Source: a virus
Strand: one strand, 5' to 3'
Length of the DNA stretch: 22,660 bases
Virus record (IMG/VR): IMGVR_UViG_3300045993_000137
Coordinates: 1-22,660 of that record
Shown: piece after piece, positions 1 through 6,363 of the stretch
Numbering within the stretch: the first letter of the stretch is position 1
Layout of the letters: each line of letters starts with the position of its first letter
Program-made: the position numbers and the translations under genes
Notes under the pieces: generated by a model
Databases searched by the model: none
What the model saw: the letters and a program-made list of their open reading frames with translations, nothing else
What the model was told of the DNA's origin: nothing

Positions 1-278
1 GTTGGACCTTCAACTATAAGTTGGTTAACCACCTTATTCAAGGTAGTGCTGCGGATCAAACAAAGGAATCCATTATAAGGTACCACAAATACAACCCCAA
101 GGGTAGGTTCTTAATGACGGTACACGACGAAAACGTAATCAGCGTTCGCCAAGAGTATTTGGGGGAAACTCTAAGTCTACTCAATCATGCTATGGAAGAC
201 CTTGAGGGATTTGATGTACCCTTTAAGGTGGACTCAGAACAAGGGGAAAACTGGCACGAAATGGAGAATATCAAATGA
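1..278 (+). CDS. Family A DNA polymerase, C-terminal fragment (5' end outside window)
   Basis: This is the last ~90 residues of a replicative DNA polymerase of the Pol I/T7 gp5 family. The reading frame is open to the left edge (first full codon at position 3), so the start, the exonuclease domain and most of the polymerase domain lie outside the window. Two hallmarks are visible. The first is the conserved helix NHLIQGSAAD near position 27, which packs against the active site in this family. The second is palm motif C, TVHDE, near position 118, whose Asp binds catalytic metal. The frame ends in an ATGA overlap with the next gene, suggesting one operon with the two nucleases and the helicase downstream. 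If the phage carries modified thymine, this enzyme would have to accept the hydroxymethyl-dUTP precursor; that is inference. Confidence 0.93.
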   Translation, partial: WTFNYKLVNHLIQGSAADQTKESIIRYHKYNPKGRFLMTVHDENVISVRQEYLGETLSLLNHAMEDLEGFDVPFKVDSEQGENWHEMENIK

Positions 279-937
279 GCGACGAAATCAAGCGACCTAC
301 CCGCTGGAGCTACTCCAGCATCAGCACGTACCGAGAATGTCCAGCCAAGTGGAAGTTCTCGTACATCGACAATATCCCTTGGGAGGCTAGCGCAGCGATG
401 GACCGCGGCACACGGATGCATACAATGTGCGAGGATTATGTGTTGGGCAAGATCACGTATGTACCCACTGAGATCAAGCGAGTTGGGCCGCTTCTACAGC
501 AGTTACAAAGCCTAGGCGCCAAGGCTGAGGACGTTTGGCTGCTGGACAAGGATTGGAACGCCACTGACGATCTGTCGAAAGCGTGGGTCAAAGCCATCAT
601 TGACGTCCACTACGTTGGTGGAGACATCCTGTACGTCAAGGATTACAAGTCTGGTCAGATGTACGACTCCCACCGTAACCAGCTGGAACTGTACGGAATT
701 ATGGGTCTCATGAAGTACCCAGAGGTCAAACGTGTAGAGACCTCAGCTGTTTATCTTGATACGGGCCACGAGGGCATGGATGGTAGCCTCATTCGTGCCA
801 TGCTCCCCAAGACTATCGCCAAGTGGGAGACTGACGCCATTAAGATGATGAGCGACAACGACTTTGATCCTTGCCCAGGTAATGCCTGCCGTTGGTGCGA
901 CTACAAGAAAGCTAAAGGTGGCCCATGTCTATATTAG
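275..937 (+). CDS. PD-(D/E)XK nuclease, Cas4/RecB-like with probable Fe-S cluster
   Basis: This 220-residue protein resembles the RecB-family nuclease domain of Cas4 and AddB. The N-terminus has the WSYSSISTYRECPAKW signature of these exonucleases. His49 sits in a RGTRMH motif, followed by Asp110, Asp123-Tyr-Lys125 in DYKSG, and the QLELY motif beginning at Gln136. Together they form a complete-looking two-metal nuclease site. Cys22 and the C-terminal cluster Cys200/205/208/218 match the one-plus-three cysteine layout that holds a 4Fe-4S cluster in AddB and Cas4. The likely role is 5'-3' or 3'-5' exonuclease action in phage recombination or end processing. The start codon overlaps the polymerase stop (ATGA), and the 3' end overlaps the VRR-NUC gene by 13 bases. 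No CRISPR locus is present, so a CRISPR-adaptation role is not supported. Confidence 0.88.
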   Translation: MSDEIKRPTRWSYSSISTYRECPAKWKFSYIDNIPWEASAAMDRGTRMHTMCEDYVLGKITYVPTEIKRVGPLLQQLQSLGAKAEDVWLLDKDWNATDDLSKAWVKAIIDVHYVGGDILYVKDYKSGQMYDSHRNQLELYGIMGLMKYPEVKRVETSAVYLDTGHEGMDGSLIRAMLPKTIAKWETDAIKMMSDNDFDPCPGNACRWCDYKKAKGGPCLY

Positions 938-1221
938 AGTCAAAGATTGAAGATGACGTCACCAAATTCTGCAAGGCCAACAAGATACGTTGTGAGAAGC
1001 TCAAGATGGCGAGTCAATCTGGGTGGCCAGACCGAACGCTGTTCTACAAAGACCACTGTATGTTCTTGGAGCTCAAGAAGTTTGGCGAGAAGCCTACACC
1101 CTTGCAGTATTACATGATAGAGCAACTTAACTTTGAGGGGTTCAAAGCTCATTGGGCTAACACCTCTCAGGACGCCATAGAACTCATTGAAGATTGGAAG
1201 AAATATGTTGATCTCAGATAA
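925..1221 (+). CDS. VRR-NUC domain nuclease
   Basis: This 98-residue protein covers a minimal VRR-NUC module (a virus-type replication-repair nuclease of the PD-(D/E)XK superfamily, also found in FAN1). The catalytic pattern is visible: Glu9 near the N-terminus, SGWPDR with Asp36, Glu49-Leu-Lys51, and Gln61 in the TPLQ motif. Stand-alone phage VRR-NUC proteins of this size are often encoded beside SNF2-type helicases, as here with one gene between. They are thought to act as structure-specific nucleases in replication or recombination. The start overlaps the upstream nuclease gene by 13 bases and the end overlaps the next gene by 17. The assignment is firm at the domain level; the DNA substrate is unknown. 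Confidence 0.9.
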   Translation: MSILESKIEDDVTKFCKANKIRCEKLKMASQSGWPDRTLFYKDHCMFLELKKFGEKPTPLQYYMIEQLNFEGFKAHWANTSQDAIELIEDWKKYVDLR

Positions 1222-1975
1222 ATACCGCCAATTTGCTCGTGATCTAGTCACCTCAGGAGAGTTGGACCCCATGTACGACTTCATGTACACGGCCCGCAAG
1301 ACCAAGGGTGACGAGTGGGCCGACAAGTACGCGCTGTACCTATTCATGTTCTACGATGCCCGAGGTGCCTTGGCTGCAGCATACTCATTGGACTTCTGGC
1401 AGTACGTGTTCGACCACTACAATACTGCGAAGCGTGGCTCAGAGCGCAGGCACTTCCGAGGTACGAATGGTGCCAATGCTATAACCAACTTGCGTGCCAA
1501 GGGTTCCCCCACTGCTGTTTGGAACGATTTGTACAAACCCCACTACGTGGACCTGTACTATAACGCAGACGTAAGGTTTGCGGGTTGTCAGATGGGTGAC
1601 TACTTCCGCTGGAAGGCTATGGACATCTTTGACCGTACCATGGGACTACCTGTATCCCTAGGTATTGGCGCAGCTATGGCTTTACTACCTGACTCCCCCC
1701 GAGATTGCGCCAAGGCTGTCTATCCCAACTGCGAGCTCAAGGATGTATTGCTGGATATATCCGCATGGATCAGTGATTTACCCGCGCCAGGTGCTCCCAC
1801 ACGTAGCTGCGGCATACCCGAGGCAGAGACCGTCATGTGCGCTATCAGAGGGCTTGAGAAGGGCAGCTACAAGTTTGGAGAGGACATCACTTTACGTCAT
1901 CTTCAACTTAAGGGTTTATCCGAAGTACAGTGGTTACCCCCCAAGCAAGACTGGAGAGTGTATGGCCCCTATTAA
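1205..1975 (+). CDS. Putative amino acid:DNA transferase-like protein (thymine hypermodification)
   Basis: This is a 256-residue, mostly helical soluble protein. I place it tentatively with the phage amino acid:DNA transferase (ADDT) group proposed by comparative genomics to attach amino-containing groups to modified thymine. The parts that look conserved are GCQMGDYFRWK (residues 127-137), followed by a helix with a small hydrophobic pocket, and a C-terminal block with ETVMC (208-212) and GSYKFGEDI (220-228). No classical nucleotide-binding loop is present. An in-frame TTG at 1187 exists, but the ATG at 1205 has GGAAG in front and is preferred. The gene overlaps VRR-NUC by 17 bases and the helicase by 14. 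The presence of a 5-hmdU kinase-type gene and a pyrophosphorylase-type gene in the same block supports the role. The family call is from memory of motifs and needs a profile search. Confidence 0.5.
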   Translation: MLISDKYRQFARDLVTSGELDPMYDFMYTARKTKGDEWADKYALYLFMFYDARGALAAAYSLDFWQYVFDHYNTAKRGSERRHFRGTNGANAITNLRAKGSPTAVWNDLYKPHYVDLYYNADVRFAGCQMGDYFRWKAMDIFDRTMGLPVSLGIGAAMALLPDSPRDCAKAVYPNCELKDVLLDISAWISDLPAPGAPTRSCGIPEAETVMCAIRGLEKGSYKFGEDITLRHLQLKGLSEVQWLPPKQDWRVYGPY

Positions 1976-3371
1976 CTGGACGCCCAGGGACTACCAAGAG
2001 GAAGCGTTGGCCTTTGCTCTGAGCAGAACCAACTCTGGTCTGCTATTGGACCCAGGCTTAGGCAAGACCTCAACGTTCCTTGCCCTTATCTGTGTACTGT
2101 TGGAGCGCAAAGAGATTCGGAGGGCATTGGTGGTGGCGCCCCTACGGGTGGCTCAGACCGTCTGGCCGTTTGAAGCTCTCAAGTGGAGGGACTTCAACCA
2201 CCTCAAGGTTTGCGACTTGTGCCAACGCACGGACAAGGAGCGCGATGAACTTCTGAGCATGAAGTTTGACGTCTACGTCATCAATCCAGAGAGTTTGTAC
2301 AAGGTGCTGAACCCTACCAAGCTAACAGGTATGCGGGGGTTATCTGTACCTAACAAGTGGGGGTTCGACCTCATACTGTCTGACGAGTCCACCCGATTCG
2401 CTGACATACAGACCCAACGCTTCAAAATGCTGAAGCCAGTACTGCCGCAGATCAAGTACCGCAACATTGCTACAGGTACGCCAGCCCCAAATGGTCTACA
2501 CCAGTTGTTCGGTCAGTGCTACTTCCTTGACGACGGCAAAGCCTTGGGGGAGTACATTACGCACTTCCGTCAGATGTTCATGCACCCTCACCCGTATATC
2601 AACTACGTGTACGAAATGAACGCCCACGCTGAGCAGCAGATCATGGAACGGGTACAACATATGTTGCTACGTATGCGGGCGAAGGACAAGCTGGATATGC
2701 CGGAGTTGATACACAATCCCATACGTGTTACCCTACCCCCTGCTGTCCTCAAGCAGTACAAGACCCTTGAGCGAGACTTCCTCATCAAGGTGCTGGACGA
2801 GACCATACCAGCGTTCAACAAGGCATCGTTGGGGATCAAGTGTCGTCAGGTCTCCAATGGGTTCATCTACTCTCAAGAAGAGCGTGGCGAGTACCTACCC
2901 ATTCACGATGAGAAGTTGGAAGCCCTAGCAGAGCTCATTGAAGAACTACAGGGCAGACCCCTACTACTCATGTACGAGTTCATCGCTGACGGTGCTCGCA
3001 TACAAAAGCGTTTCCCTGACGCCCTCAACATCACTGGCTGTAAGAACATCGCCCAAGTAGTGGCTGACTTCAACGCTGGGAAGATACCCTTGTTGATCGG
3101 CCACCCGCGGTCAGCAGGTCATGGTCTCAACCTACAGGGTGCTTGCTCCGACATCTGCTGGTTCGGTCTCAGCCAGGATTTGGAGCTATGGCTGCAAGCT
3201 ATCGCCCGAGTCTGGCGTCAAGGGCAGGACTCACCTGTGGTCAAGAATCATATACTGATCGCTGACGACACGACTGACGACAAGGTGTTGGATGCCATTA
3301 CAGCCAAGGACACTACTCAGTCTAGGGTGGACCAGTCGCTTATTGACTACGCCAAGAGTGCCATACGATAG
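1962..3371 (+). CDS. SNF2-type superfamily 2 DNA helicase/translocase
   Basis: This 469-residue enzyme has the ordered motifs of the SNF2 branch of SF2 helicases. The Q-motif-like region PRDYQ is at residues 8-12 and Walker A LDPGLGKT at 29-36. Walker B/motif II is SDES at 140-143, followed by motif III-like GTPAPNG. Motif V-like SAGHGLNL and motif VI QAIARVWRQGQ (from Gln412) close the C-terminal lobe. Such compact phage SNF2 proteins probably translocate on double-stranded DNA, remodelling forks, recombination intermediates or bound proteins. The frame stays open upstream to 1665, but that part overlaps the previous gene and has no family signature. The ATG at 1962 has GGAG six bases upstream and begins right before the Q-motif. 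It ends the first gene cluster and is followed by a promoter-like gap. Confidence 0.92.
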   Translation: MAPINWTPRDYQEEALAFALSRTNSGLLLDPGLGKTSTFLALICVLLERKEIRRALVVAPLRVAQTVWPFEALKWRDFNHLKVCDLCQRTDKERDELLSMKFDVYVINPESLYKVLNPTKLTGMRGLSVPNKWGFDLILSDESTRFADIQTQRFKMLKPVLPQIKYRNIATGTPAPNGLHQLFGQCYFLDDGKALGEYITHFRQMFMHPHPYINYVYEMNAHAEQQIMERVQHMLLRMRAKDKLDMPELIHNPIRVTLPPAVLKQYKTLERDFLIKVLDETIPAFNKASLGIKCRQVSNGFIYSQEERGEYLPIHDEKLEALAELIEELQGRPLLLMYEFIADGARIQKRFPDALNITGCKNIAQVVADFNAGKIPLLIGHPRSAGHGLNLQGACSDICWFGLSQDLELWLQAIARVWRQGQDSPVVKNHILIADDTTDDKVLDAITAKDTTQSRVDQSLIDYAKSAIR

Positions 3372-3374
3372 TTC

Positions 3375-3403
3375 TTTACCCACCAAATGCTTTAGGCTAA
3401 AAT
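3375..3403 (+). promoter_or_regulatory. Sigma70-like promoter before the small-protein/kinase cluster
   Basis: TTTACC at 3375-3380 and TAAAAT at 3398-3403 are separated by exactly 17 bases. They match the -35/-10 layout of a bacterial housekeeping promoter, with 4 of 6 and 5 of 6 consensus bases. Transcription would begin around 3409-3411, at the start of a 16-base leader that is repeated at 7096. It lies in the 59-base gap after the helicase and would serve genes from 3431 on. Confidence 0.55.
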
Positions 3404-3408
3404 ATAGT

Positions 3409-3424
3409 CTTACCAACTACGGAG
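3409..3424 (+). repeat. Leader repeat copy 1 (16 bp) with ribosome-binding site
   Basis: CTTACCAACTACGGAG is identical to 7096-7111. Both copies begin five bases after a TAxAAT-like -10 box and end in GGAG, 6 bases before a start codon. The repeat is therefore probably the conserved 5' end of two transcripts, containing the Shine-Dalgarno sequence. Confidence 0.8.
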
Positions 3425-3430
3425 CTAACC

Positions 3431-3655
3431 ATGCCCACCATCAACAGCAAAGAAATGGTCGACAAGATCATAGCGGCAGACGGTCATTACGAGAATGATC
3501 CCCGCATCGTTAAGATCGTGGAGTACTGCAGCGCTTGGGGTAACCAATGCTACGGTCTCATCTACGAAGGTCACCGATTGGACAACTACGAAGCCAGCGA
3601 GTACGTTCGCAACCCTGTCACTATCTGGGAGGCAAAGCGTGACCTCTCTCATTGA
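3431..3655 (+). CDS. Conserved phage hypothetical protein, 74 aa
   Basis: This small soluble acidic protein has no membrane segment. The central stretch DPRIVKIVEYCSAWGNQCYGL followed by a C-terminal SEYVRNPVTIWE resembles a conserved small protein seen in many phage early regions. I know of no function for it. It is the first gene after the promoter/leader at 3375-3424, with GGAG six bases ahead of the ATG. Its end overlaps the next gene by 17 bases, so the two are likely co-translated. Possible roles such as host takeover or regulation are speculation. Confidence 0.8.
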   Translation: MPTINSKEMVDKIIAADGHYENDPRIVKIVEYCSAWGNQCYGLIYEGHRLDNYEASEYVRNPVTIWEAKRDLSH

Positions 3656-4022
3656 AATCCCCTCAGACGATCTTGAGGAAGCCCTTGACCTTCTCACTAC
3701 TGACGAGGTCATCGTGTTCCCCATCCGTATCAGCCAGATTCTGTACTCAGTCTGGCGTCAACAACGTAAGTGCCCGATCAAACGATCCATCGAGACTTTG
3801 CCCGCCGACCACGAGTGGGTCAAATGGGCAAGCGAGTCAGTGGAGAACTACGAGCACTTGTGGAACTTCGGCATGGACGTTCTGGACGAGCATGCTAAAC
3901 TTTACGGTGAAGTGGCCCAGCACCCCTACGTGCACGGCAGCTTCAAATTCATGGAAGAATTGGGGTCACTTCCCCCACTCCCTGCTGTCGGGTTGACAGA
4001 GAAACCAAAGGTAACTGTATGA
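3639..4022 (+). CDS. Conserved phage protein, 127 aa, GTG start
   Basis: This is a soluble 127-residue protein. The start chosen is GTG at 3639 because GGGAGG lies six bases upstream; the open frame extends further upstream only through the previous gene. The C-terminal half has HEWVKWASESVENYEHLWNF and a downstream HP...FMEELG...PLP pattern. It recalls a family of small phage and marine proteins often labelled pyrimidine dimer DNA glycosylase-like, whose core reads roughly HPxxxWxxxSxxNYxWL. That label is weakly based and the catalytic residues are not obvious here. Genes on both sides overlap it (17 bases upstream, ATGA downstream). It sits just upstream of the kinase of the modification cluster, so a role in recognising or handling modified bases is possible but unproven. 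Confidence 0.72.
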   Translation: MTSLIEIPSDDLEEALDLLTTDEVIVFPIRISQILYSVWRQQRKCPIKRSIETLPADHEWVKWASESVENYEHLWNFGMDVLDEHAKLYGEVAQHPYVHGSFKFMEELGSLPPLPAVGLTEKPKVTV

Positions 4023-4246
4023 ACCAATCGCAACGCAAAACCTTGTCGGGCTTGGTGGCCCAATTGGATACTATCAAAGACGCCATTAACGACATGGCTA
4101 CCGAAGAGCAAGACAAGTACGACAACTTGTCTGAGGGTCTACAACAATCAGATAACGGACAAAAGTTTGAGGTCAATGCTAGCACACTCAACGATGCAGT
4201 GTCTGAATTGGAGTCTGTTATAAACAACCTTGGAGAGGTGGAGTAA
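4019..4246 (+). CDS. Small acidic coiled-coil-like phage protein, 75 aa
   Basis: This short, acidic, Gln/Asn/Glu-rich protein is predicted by eye to be entirely helical. It has a central EEQDKYDNLSEGLQQSDNG segment that is strongly conserved in many phage hypothetical proteins. Heptad-like spacing (LVAQLDTI, LNDAVSELESVINNL) suggests an antiparallel helical hairpin or a dimer. The start overlaps the previous stop as ATGA and the stop is one base before the kinase ATG. No function is known to me. A binding partner among the replication or host proteins is plausible because of its size and charge. Confidence 0.78.
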   Translation: MNQSQRKTLSGLVAQLDTIKDAINDMATEEQDKYDNLSEGLQQSDNGQKFEVNASTLNDAVSELESVINNLGEVE

Positions 4247-4247
4247 C

Positions 4248-4805
4248 ATGTACAAAATTCTGAAGGTTCATGGGTGTTCGGGGGCAGGTAAGACCACTGC
4301 CGTCCGAGAGTTGTTGACCACCGCTACTGCTAAGCGCAAGATGCTGAACGCAGCGGGTAAGCTGGAGGCATACGAATTGGTTGTGCCCAGCGTAACCGAC
4401 AAGATTCACCTGCTCGGCAGTTACGCCAACGCTTGTGGGGGCATGGACACCGTATCGTCTGCCGCTACGGCCATAGACATGGTGAACCGCTACGCAGAGT
4501 TGGGCCACGTTGTCCACGAGGGTTTGCTCCAGTCCACGTACTACGGTGCGATGGGTACTGACTCCAAGCAGTACGGTGACGCGTACATCTACGTGTTCCT
4601 GGATACACCCATCGACTTGTGTCTGGAGCGTGTTGTCGCCCGACGAGCCGCCAATGGTAGCACCAACAAGTTCAACCCCCAGCTGACCCGCGATAAGCAC
4701 GCTACCATTGAGCGTCTACGCAAGCGTCTGCCGGCACTAGGTCATCGGGTGGAGATTCTCCACCACGACCAACCTATCCTACCCCAACTATTGGCTCTGC
4801 TATGA
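4248..4805 (+). CDS. 5-hydroxymethyl-dU DNA kinase-like P-loop kinase
   Basis: This 185-residue P-loop kinase has Walker A GCSGAGKT at residues 9-16 and a Walker B-like strand YIYVFLDTP. The substrate-side features GSYANACGGMDT and HEGLL recur in the phage family that phosphorylates 5-hydroxymethyl-2'-deoxyuridine within DNA (5-HMUDK, shown biochemically for phages ViI and M6). A basic segment ERVVARRAANGSTNKFN may be the lid. In the known pathway the phosphorylated base is then displaced by an amino compound. ATG 4248 follows GGAGAGGTGGAGTAAC and is preferred over TTG 4230. A related nucleotide (dNMP) kinase is the main alternative. The pyrophosphorylase-type gene two positions downstream and the thymidylate-synthase-fold gene further on favour the DNA-modification role. 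Confidence 0.77.
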   Translation: MYKILKVHGCSGAGKTTAVRELLTTATAKRKMLNAAGKLEAYELVVPSVTDKIHLLGSYANACGGMDTVSSAATAIDMVNRYAELGHVVHEGLLQSTYYGAMGTDSKQYGDAYIYVFLDTPIDLCLERVVARRAANGSTNKFNPQLTRDKHATIERLRKRLPALGHRVEILHHDQPILPQLLALL

Positions 4806-5086
4806 ACCACATCACCGCGATGAAACTGGCGCTTGATGCGCTTGAGTGGGATTGTTTATACGCTCCTGTAATCCACACCAAAGCCATCGCCGCCCTGACT
4901 GCTGCTCTGGCAGAGCCGAGTGAGCCTGTGGCTTACCTAGTCAAGTTTGACGCTAGGTTGTGTGACATGAAGGTGACTGACAAGCTGCTTGTCTGGAAAC
5001 AATCCGATGCTGAAATGCAGGTCGATAAAAGTCTGATCCAAAGCGTTGAGCCATTGTTTACTTCTACCATCAGGAGCAATACATGA
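4802..5086 (+). CDS. Phage hypothetical protein, 94 aa
   Basis: The N-terminus MKLALDALEWD...KAIAALTAALAEP, followed by SEPVAYLVKF and a C-terminal VEPLFTS, has the layout of a widespread small accessory phage protein. In that type an Ala-rich helical head, a PVAY strand and an EPLYT-like tail flank a variable middle. No function is established. It is inserted between the two presumed DNA-modification genes and coupled to both by ATGA overlaps, but nothing in it suggests an enzyme. Confidence 0.75.
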   Translation: MNHITAMKLALDALEWDCLYAPVIHTKAIAALTAALAEPSEPVAYLVKFDARLCDMKVTDKLLVWKQSDAEMQVDKSLIQSVEPLFTSTIRSNT

Positions 5087-5916
5087 AGCACCTGGACGAT
5101 CTCATCTATTGGATAAAGGAACGTGAGTCCATGCATCTACTCAAGGACGCTGGACAACCTGCTCCCTGGACCAAAGACCCAATCCTGTCCAAGTACAGGT
5201 TCTGTAACGTCCATCGTGAGGACGACAAGGTGACCAAGTGGATACATCAAAACTACTTGCGTCCGTATATCTACCACCCCAACATAGCCTTCGCTTGTGG
5301 GGTAGCTCGCATGGTGAATCTGCCTGAGACCCTAGCATTGTTGGACTTCCCATTTGAGTGGAACGCAAGCGACTTCATCAATGTCATTGCTAAACGCAAG
5401 AGTACTGGGGCCAAGGTCTGGACCAGCGCCTACATGATTACAGGTGGATACTCAGAGGGTGGCGAGGCCAAGGAGGTCATCATTGCTCGTGTACTCACTA
5501 ACCTGTACAGCCGATTGAAGGATAACCCCATCGTCAAGGGTGACAGTCTGGAGTCAGCCGACAAGAAGCTGACGACACCAGGCATAGGTACATTCCTGCG
5601 GGGTCAAATACTTGCCGACCTTAAGATGGAGTACATGCCTTTGGAGTTCGCCAAGGATTGGGATACATGGTGTGCTGTTGGACCTGGGTCAACTGCTGGT
5701 CTCAACTACTTACACAACCGCAACCCTTGTATTCTCCCGGCCAACGTTTTCATTAAAGAGGTCAACGAGCTTCGCCCTATAATAGAACGGGCTACAGGGA
5801 TTAGTCTTTGCGCTCAGAACACCCAGAACTGCTTGTGTGAGTTTAGCAAGTTTGTTCGTACCAAATACTATGGCGGTAAGCCCAAGTCGCAATACCGACC
5901 AGATGTGTCTGTCTAG
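5083..5916 (+). CDS. Alpha-glutamyl/putrescinyl-thymine pyrophosphorylase / 5-hmdU kinase helical-domain protein
   Basis: This 277-residue protein carries the signature of the family named for alpha-glutamyl- and alpha-putrescinyl-thymine synthesis, also annotated as the helical domain of 5-hmdU DNA kinases. The stretch PWTKDPILSKYRFCNV with REDDKVTKW (residues 28-53) is diagnostic. A second conserved part is TPGIGTFLRGQILADLK in the middle, resembling the helix-hairpin-helix region of DNA glycosylase-like folds. The C-terminus has CLCEFSKFVRTKYYGGKPK, rich in basic residues. The proposed job is to act on phosphorylated or pyrophosphorylated hmdU in DNA so that an amino group can replace the leaving group. 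In this phage it is separate from the kinase, with one small gene between. Its start overlaps the previous stop (ATGA). The stop lies in a short CTAGG/CCTAG inverted repeat (5913-5928). Confidence 0.82.
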   Translation: MKHLDDLIYWIKERESMHLLKDAGQPAPWTKDPILSKYRFCNVHREDDKVTKWIHQNYLRPYIYHPNIAFACGVARMVNLPETLALLDFPFEWNASDFINVIAKRKSTGAKVWTSAYMITGGYSEGGEAKEVIIARVLTNLYSRLKDNPIVKGDSLESADKKLTTPGIGTFLRGQILADLKMEYMPLEFAKDWDTWCAVGPGSTAGLNYLHNRNPCILPANVFIKEVNELRPIIERATGISLCAQNTQNCLCEFSKFVRTKYYGGKPKSQYRPDVSV

Positions 5917-5946
5917 GCAGTTCCCTAGTGTGTAATGGAGAGTAAC

Positions 5947-6243
5947 ATGGCAACTATTAGAGTGTACGTGACCCACGAAGGTCTGGAGAAATTGGCTTTG
6001 GGTCAAAAGCTGTACTCGTGGCACTACGGCATCAAAGACCACGAGGATGACCCCATCCCTGAGCATAGCAAACTCGTTGGAGAGTTTGAACCCAACTTGC
6101 CCACACCTGCAGAGTGCGTCCAACCTGTACTAGCCAAGTTGGCTGAAAAGGAAGCCCAAATTCAAGCTGACGCCTACGCAGACGTTAAAGCTCTGAATGA
6201 GCGTCGGCAAAACCTGTTGAGCCTTACTTACGCAACCCCCTAA
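5947..6243 (+). CDS. Hypothetical phage protein, 98 aa
   Basis: I do not recognise this protein. It starts with a beta-rich half (ATIRVYVTHEGLEKL, SKLVGEFEPNLP) and ends in a long, charged helix (KLAEKEAQIQADAYADVKALNERRQNLL). A start at the ATG at 5935 is possible, but the ATG at 5947 has GGAGAGTAAC directly before it, the same ribosome-binding context as the genes at 4248 and 9098. It is the last gene before the 120-base hairpin region and may end a transcription unit that includes the modification genes. Confidence 0.75.
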   Translation: MATIRVYVTHEGLEKLALGQKLYSWHYGIKDHEDDPIPEHSKLVGEFEPNLPTPAECVQPVLAKLAEKEAQIQADAYADVKALNERRQNLLSLTYATP

Positions 6244-6248
6244 AAGCG

Positions 6249-6290
6249 TTTTTTCGTTCGGGTAGTACCTACCCCCTACCCGAGCGAAAA
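6249..6290. other. Strong hairpin, imperfect 15-bp stem, with an alternative internal hairpin
   Basis: CGTTCGGGTAG (6255-6265) pairs with CTACCCGAGCG (6276-6286) with one G-U wobble. The stem extends outward through TTTT and AAAA. The same GGGTAG (6260-6265) can instead pair with CTACCC at 6269-6274 over a three-base loop, so two folds compete. There is no U-run after the stem on either strand, so it is not a standard intrinsic terminator. RNA processing or mRNA stabilisation is possible. Confidence 0.6.
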
Positions 6291-6319
6291 TAAACGATTC
6301 TGCAAGGATTTACAAAGCC

Positions 6320-6340
6320 CTAGGCCGATTCCCGGCCTAG
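6320..6340. other. Perfect 8-bp GC-rich hairpin in methyltransferase leader
   Basis: CTAGGCCG and CGGCCTAG form a perfect inverted repeat around a five-base loop ATTCC, 23 bases before the ATG at 6364. It lacks a following U-run. With the hairpin at 6249-6290 it occupies the 120-base gap; I see no convincing promoter or open frame in this gap. Both a leader RNA element and a protein-binding palindrome fit. Confidence 0.6.
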
Positions 6341-6363
6341 CTAACCCCGAGAGGAAAACGAAA

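Noticed and set aside
275-937. CRISPR-associated Cas4 belonging to a CRISPR system
   Set aside because: No repeat-spacer array or other cas genes are present; phage RecB/Cas4-like nucleases commonly stand alone.
1665-1961. N-terminal extension of the helicase frame by about 99 codons
   Set aside because: It overlaps the whole 3' part of the preceding gene, has no family motif, and the ATG at 1962 has a good ribosome-binding site right before the Q-motif.
4218-4700. Antisense open frame of 160 codons over the kinase gene
   Set aside because: It is opposite to a gene with clear kinase motifs, and its composition looks like a reverse-frame shadow.
5913-5928. CTAGG/CCTAG inverted repeat at the stop of the 277-residue gene
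   Set aside because: Only five base pairs with no U-run; too weak to call a terminator.
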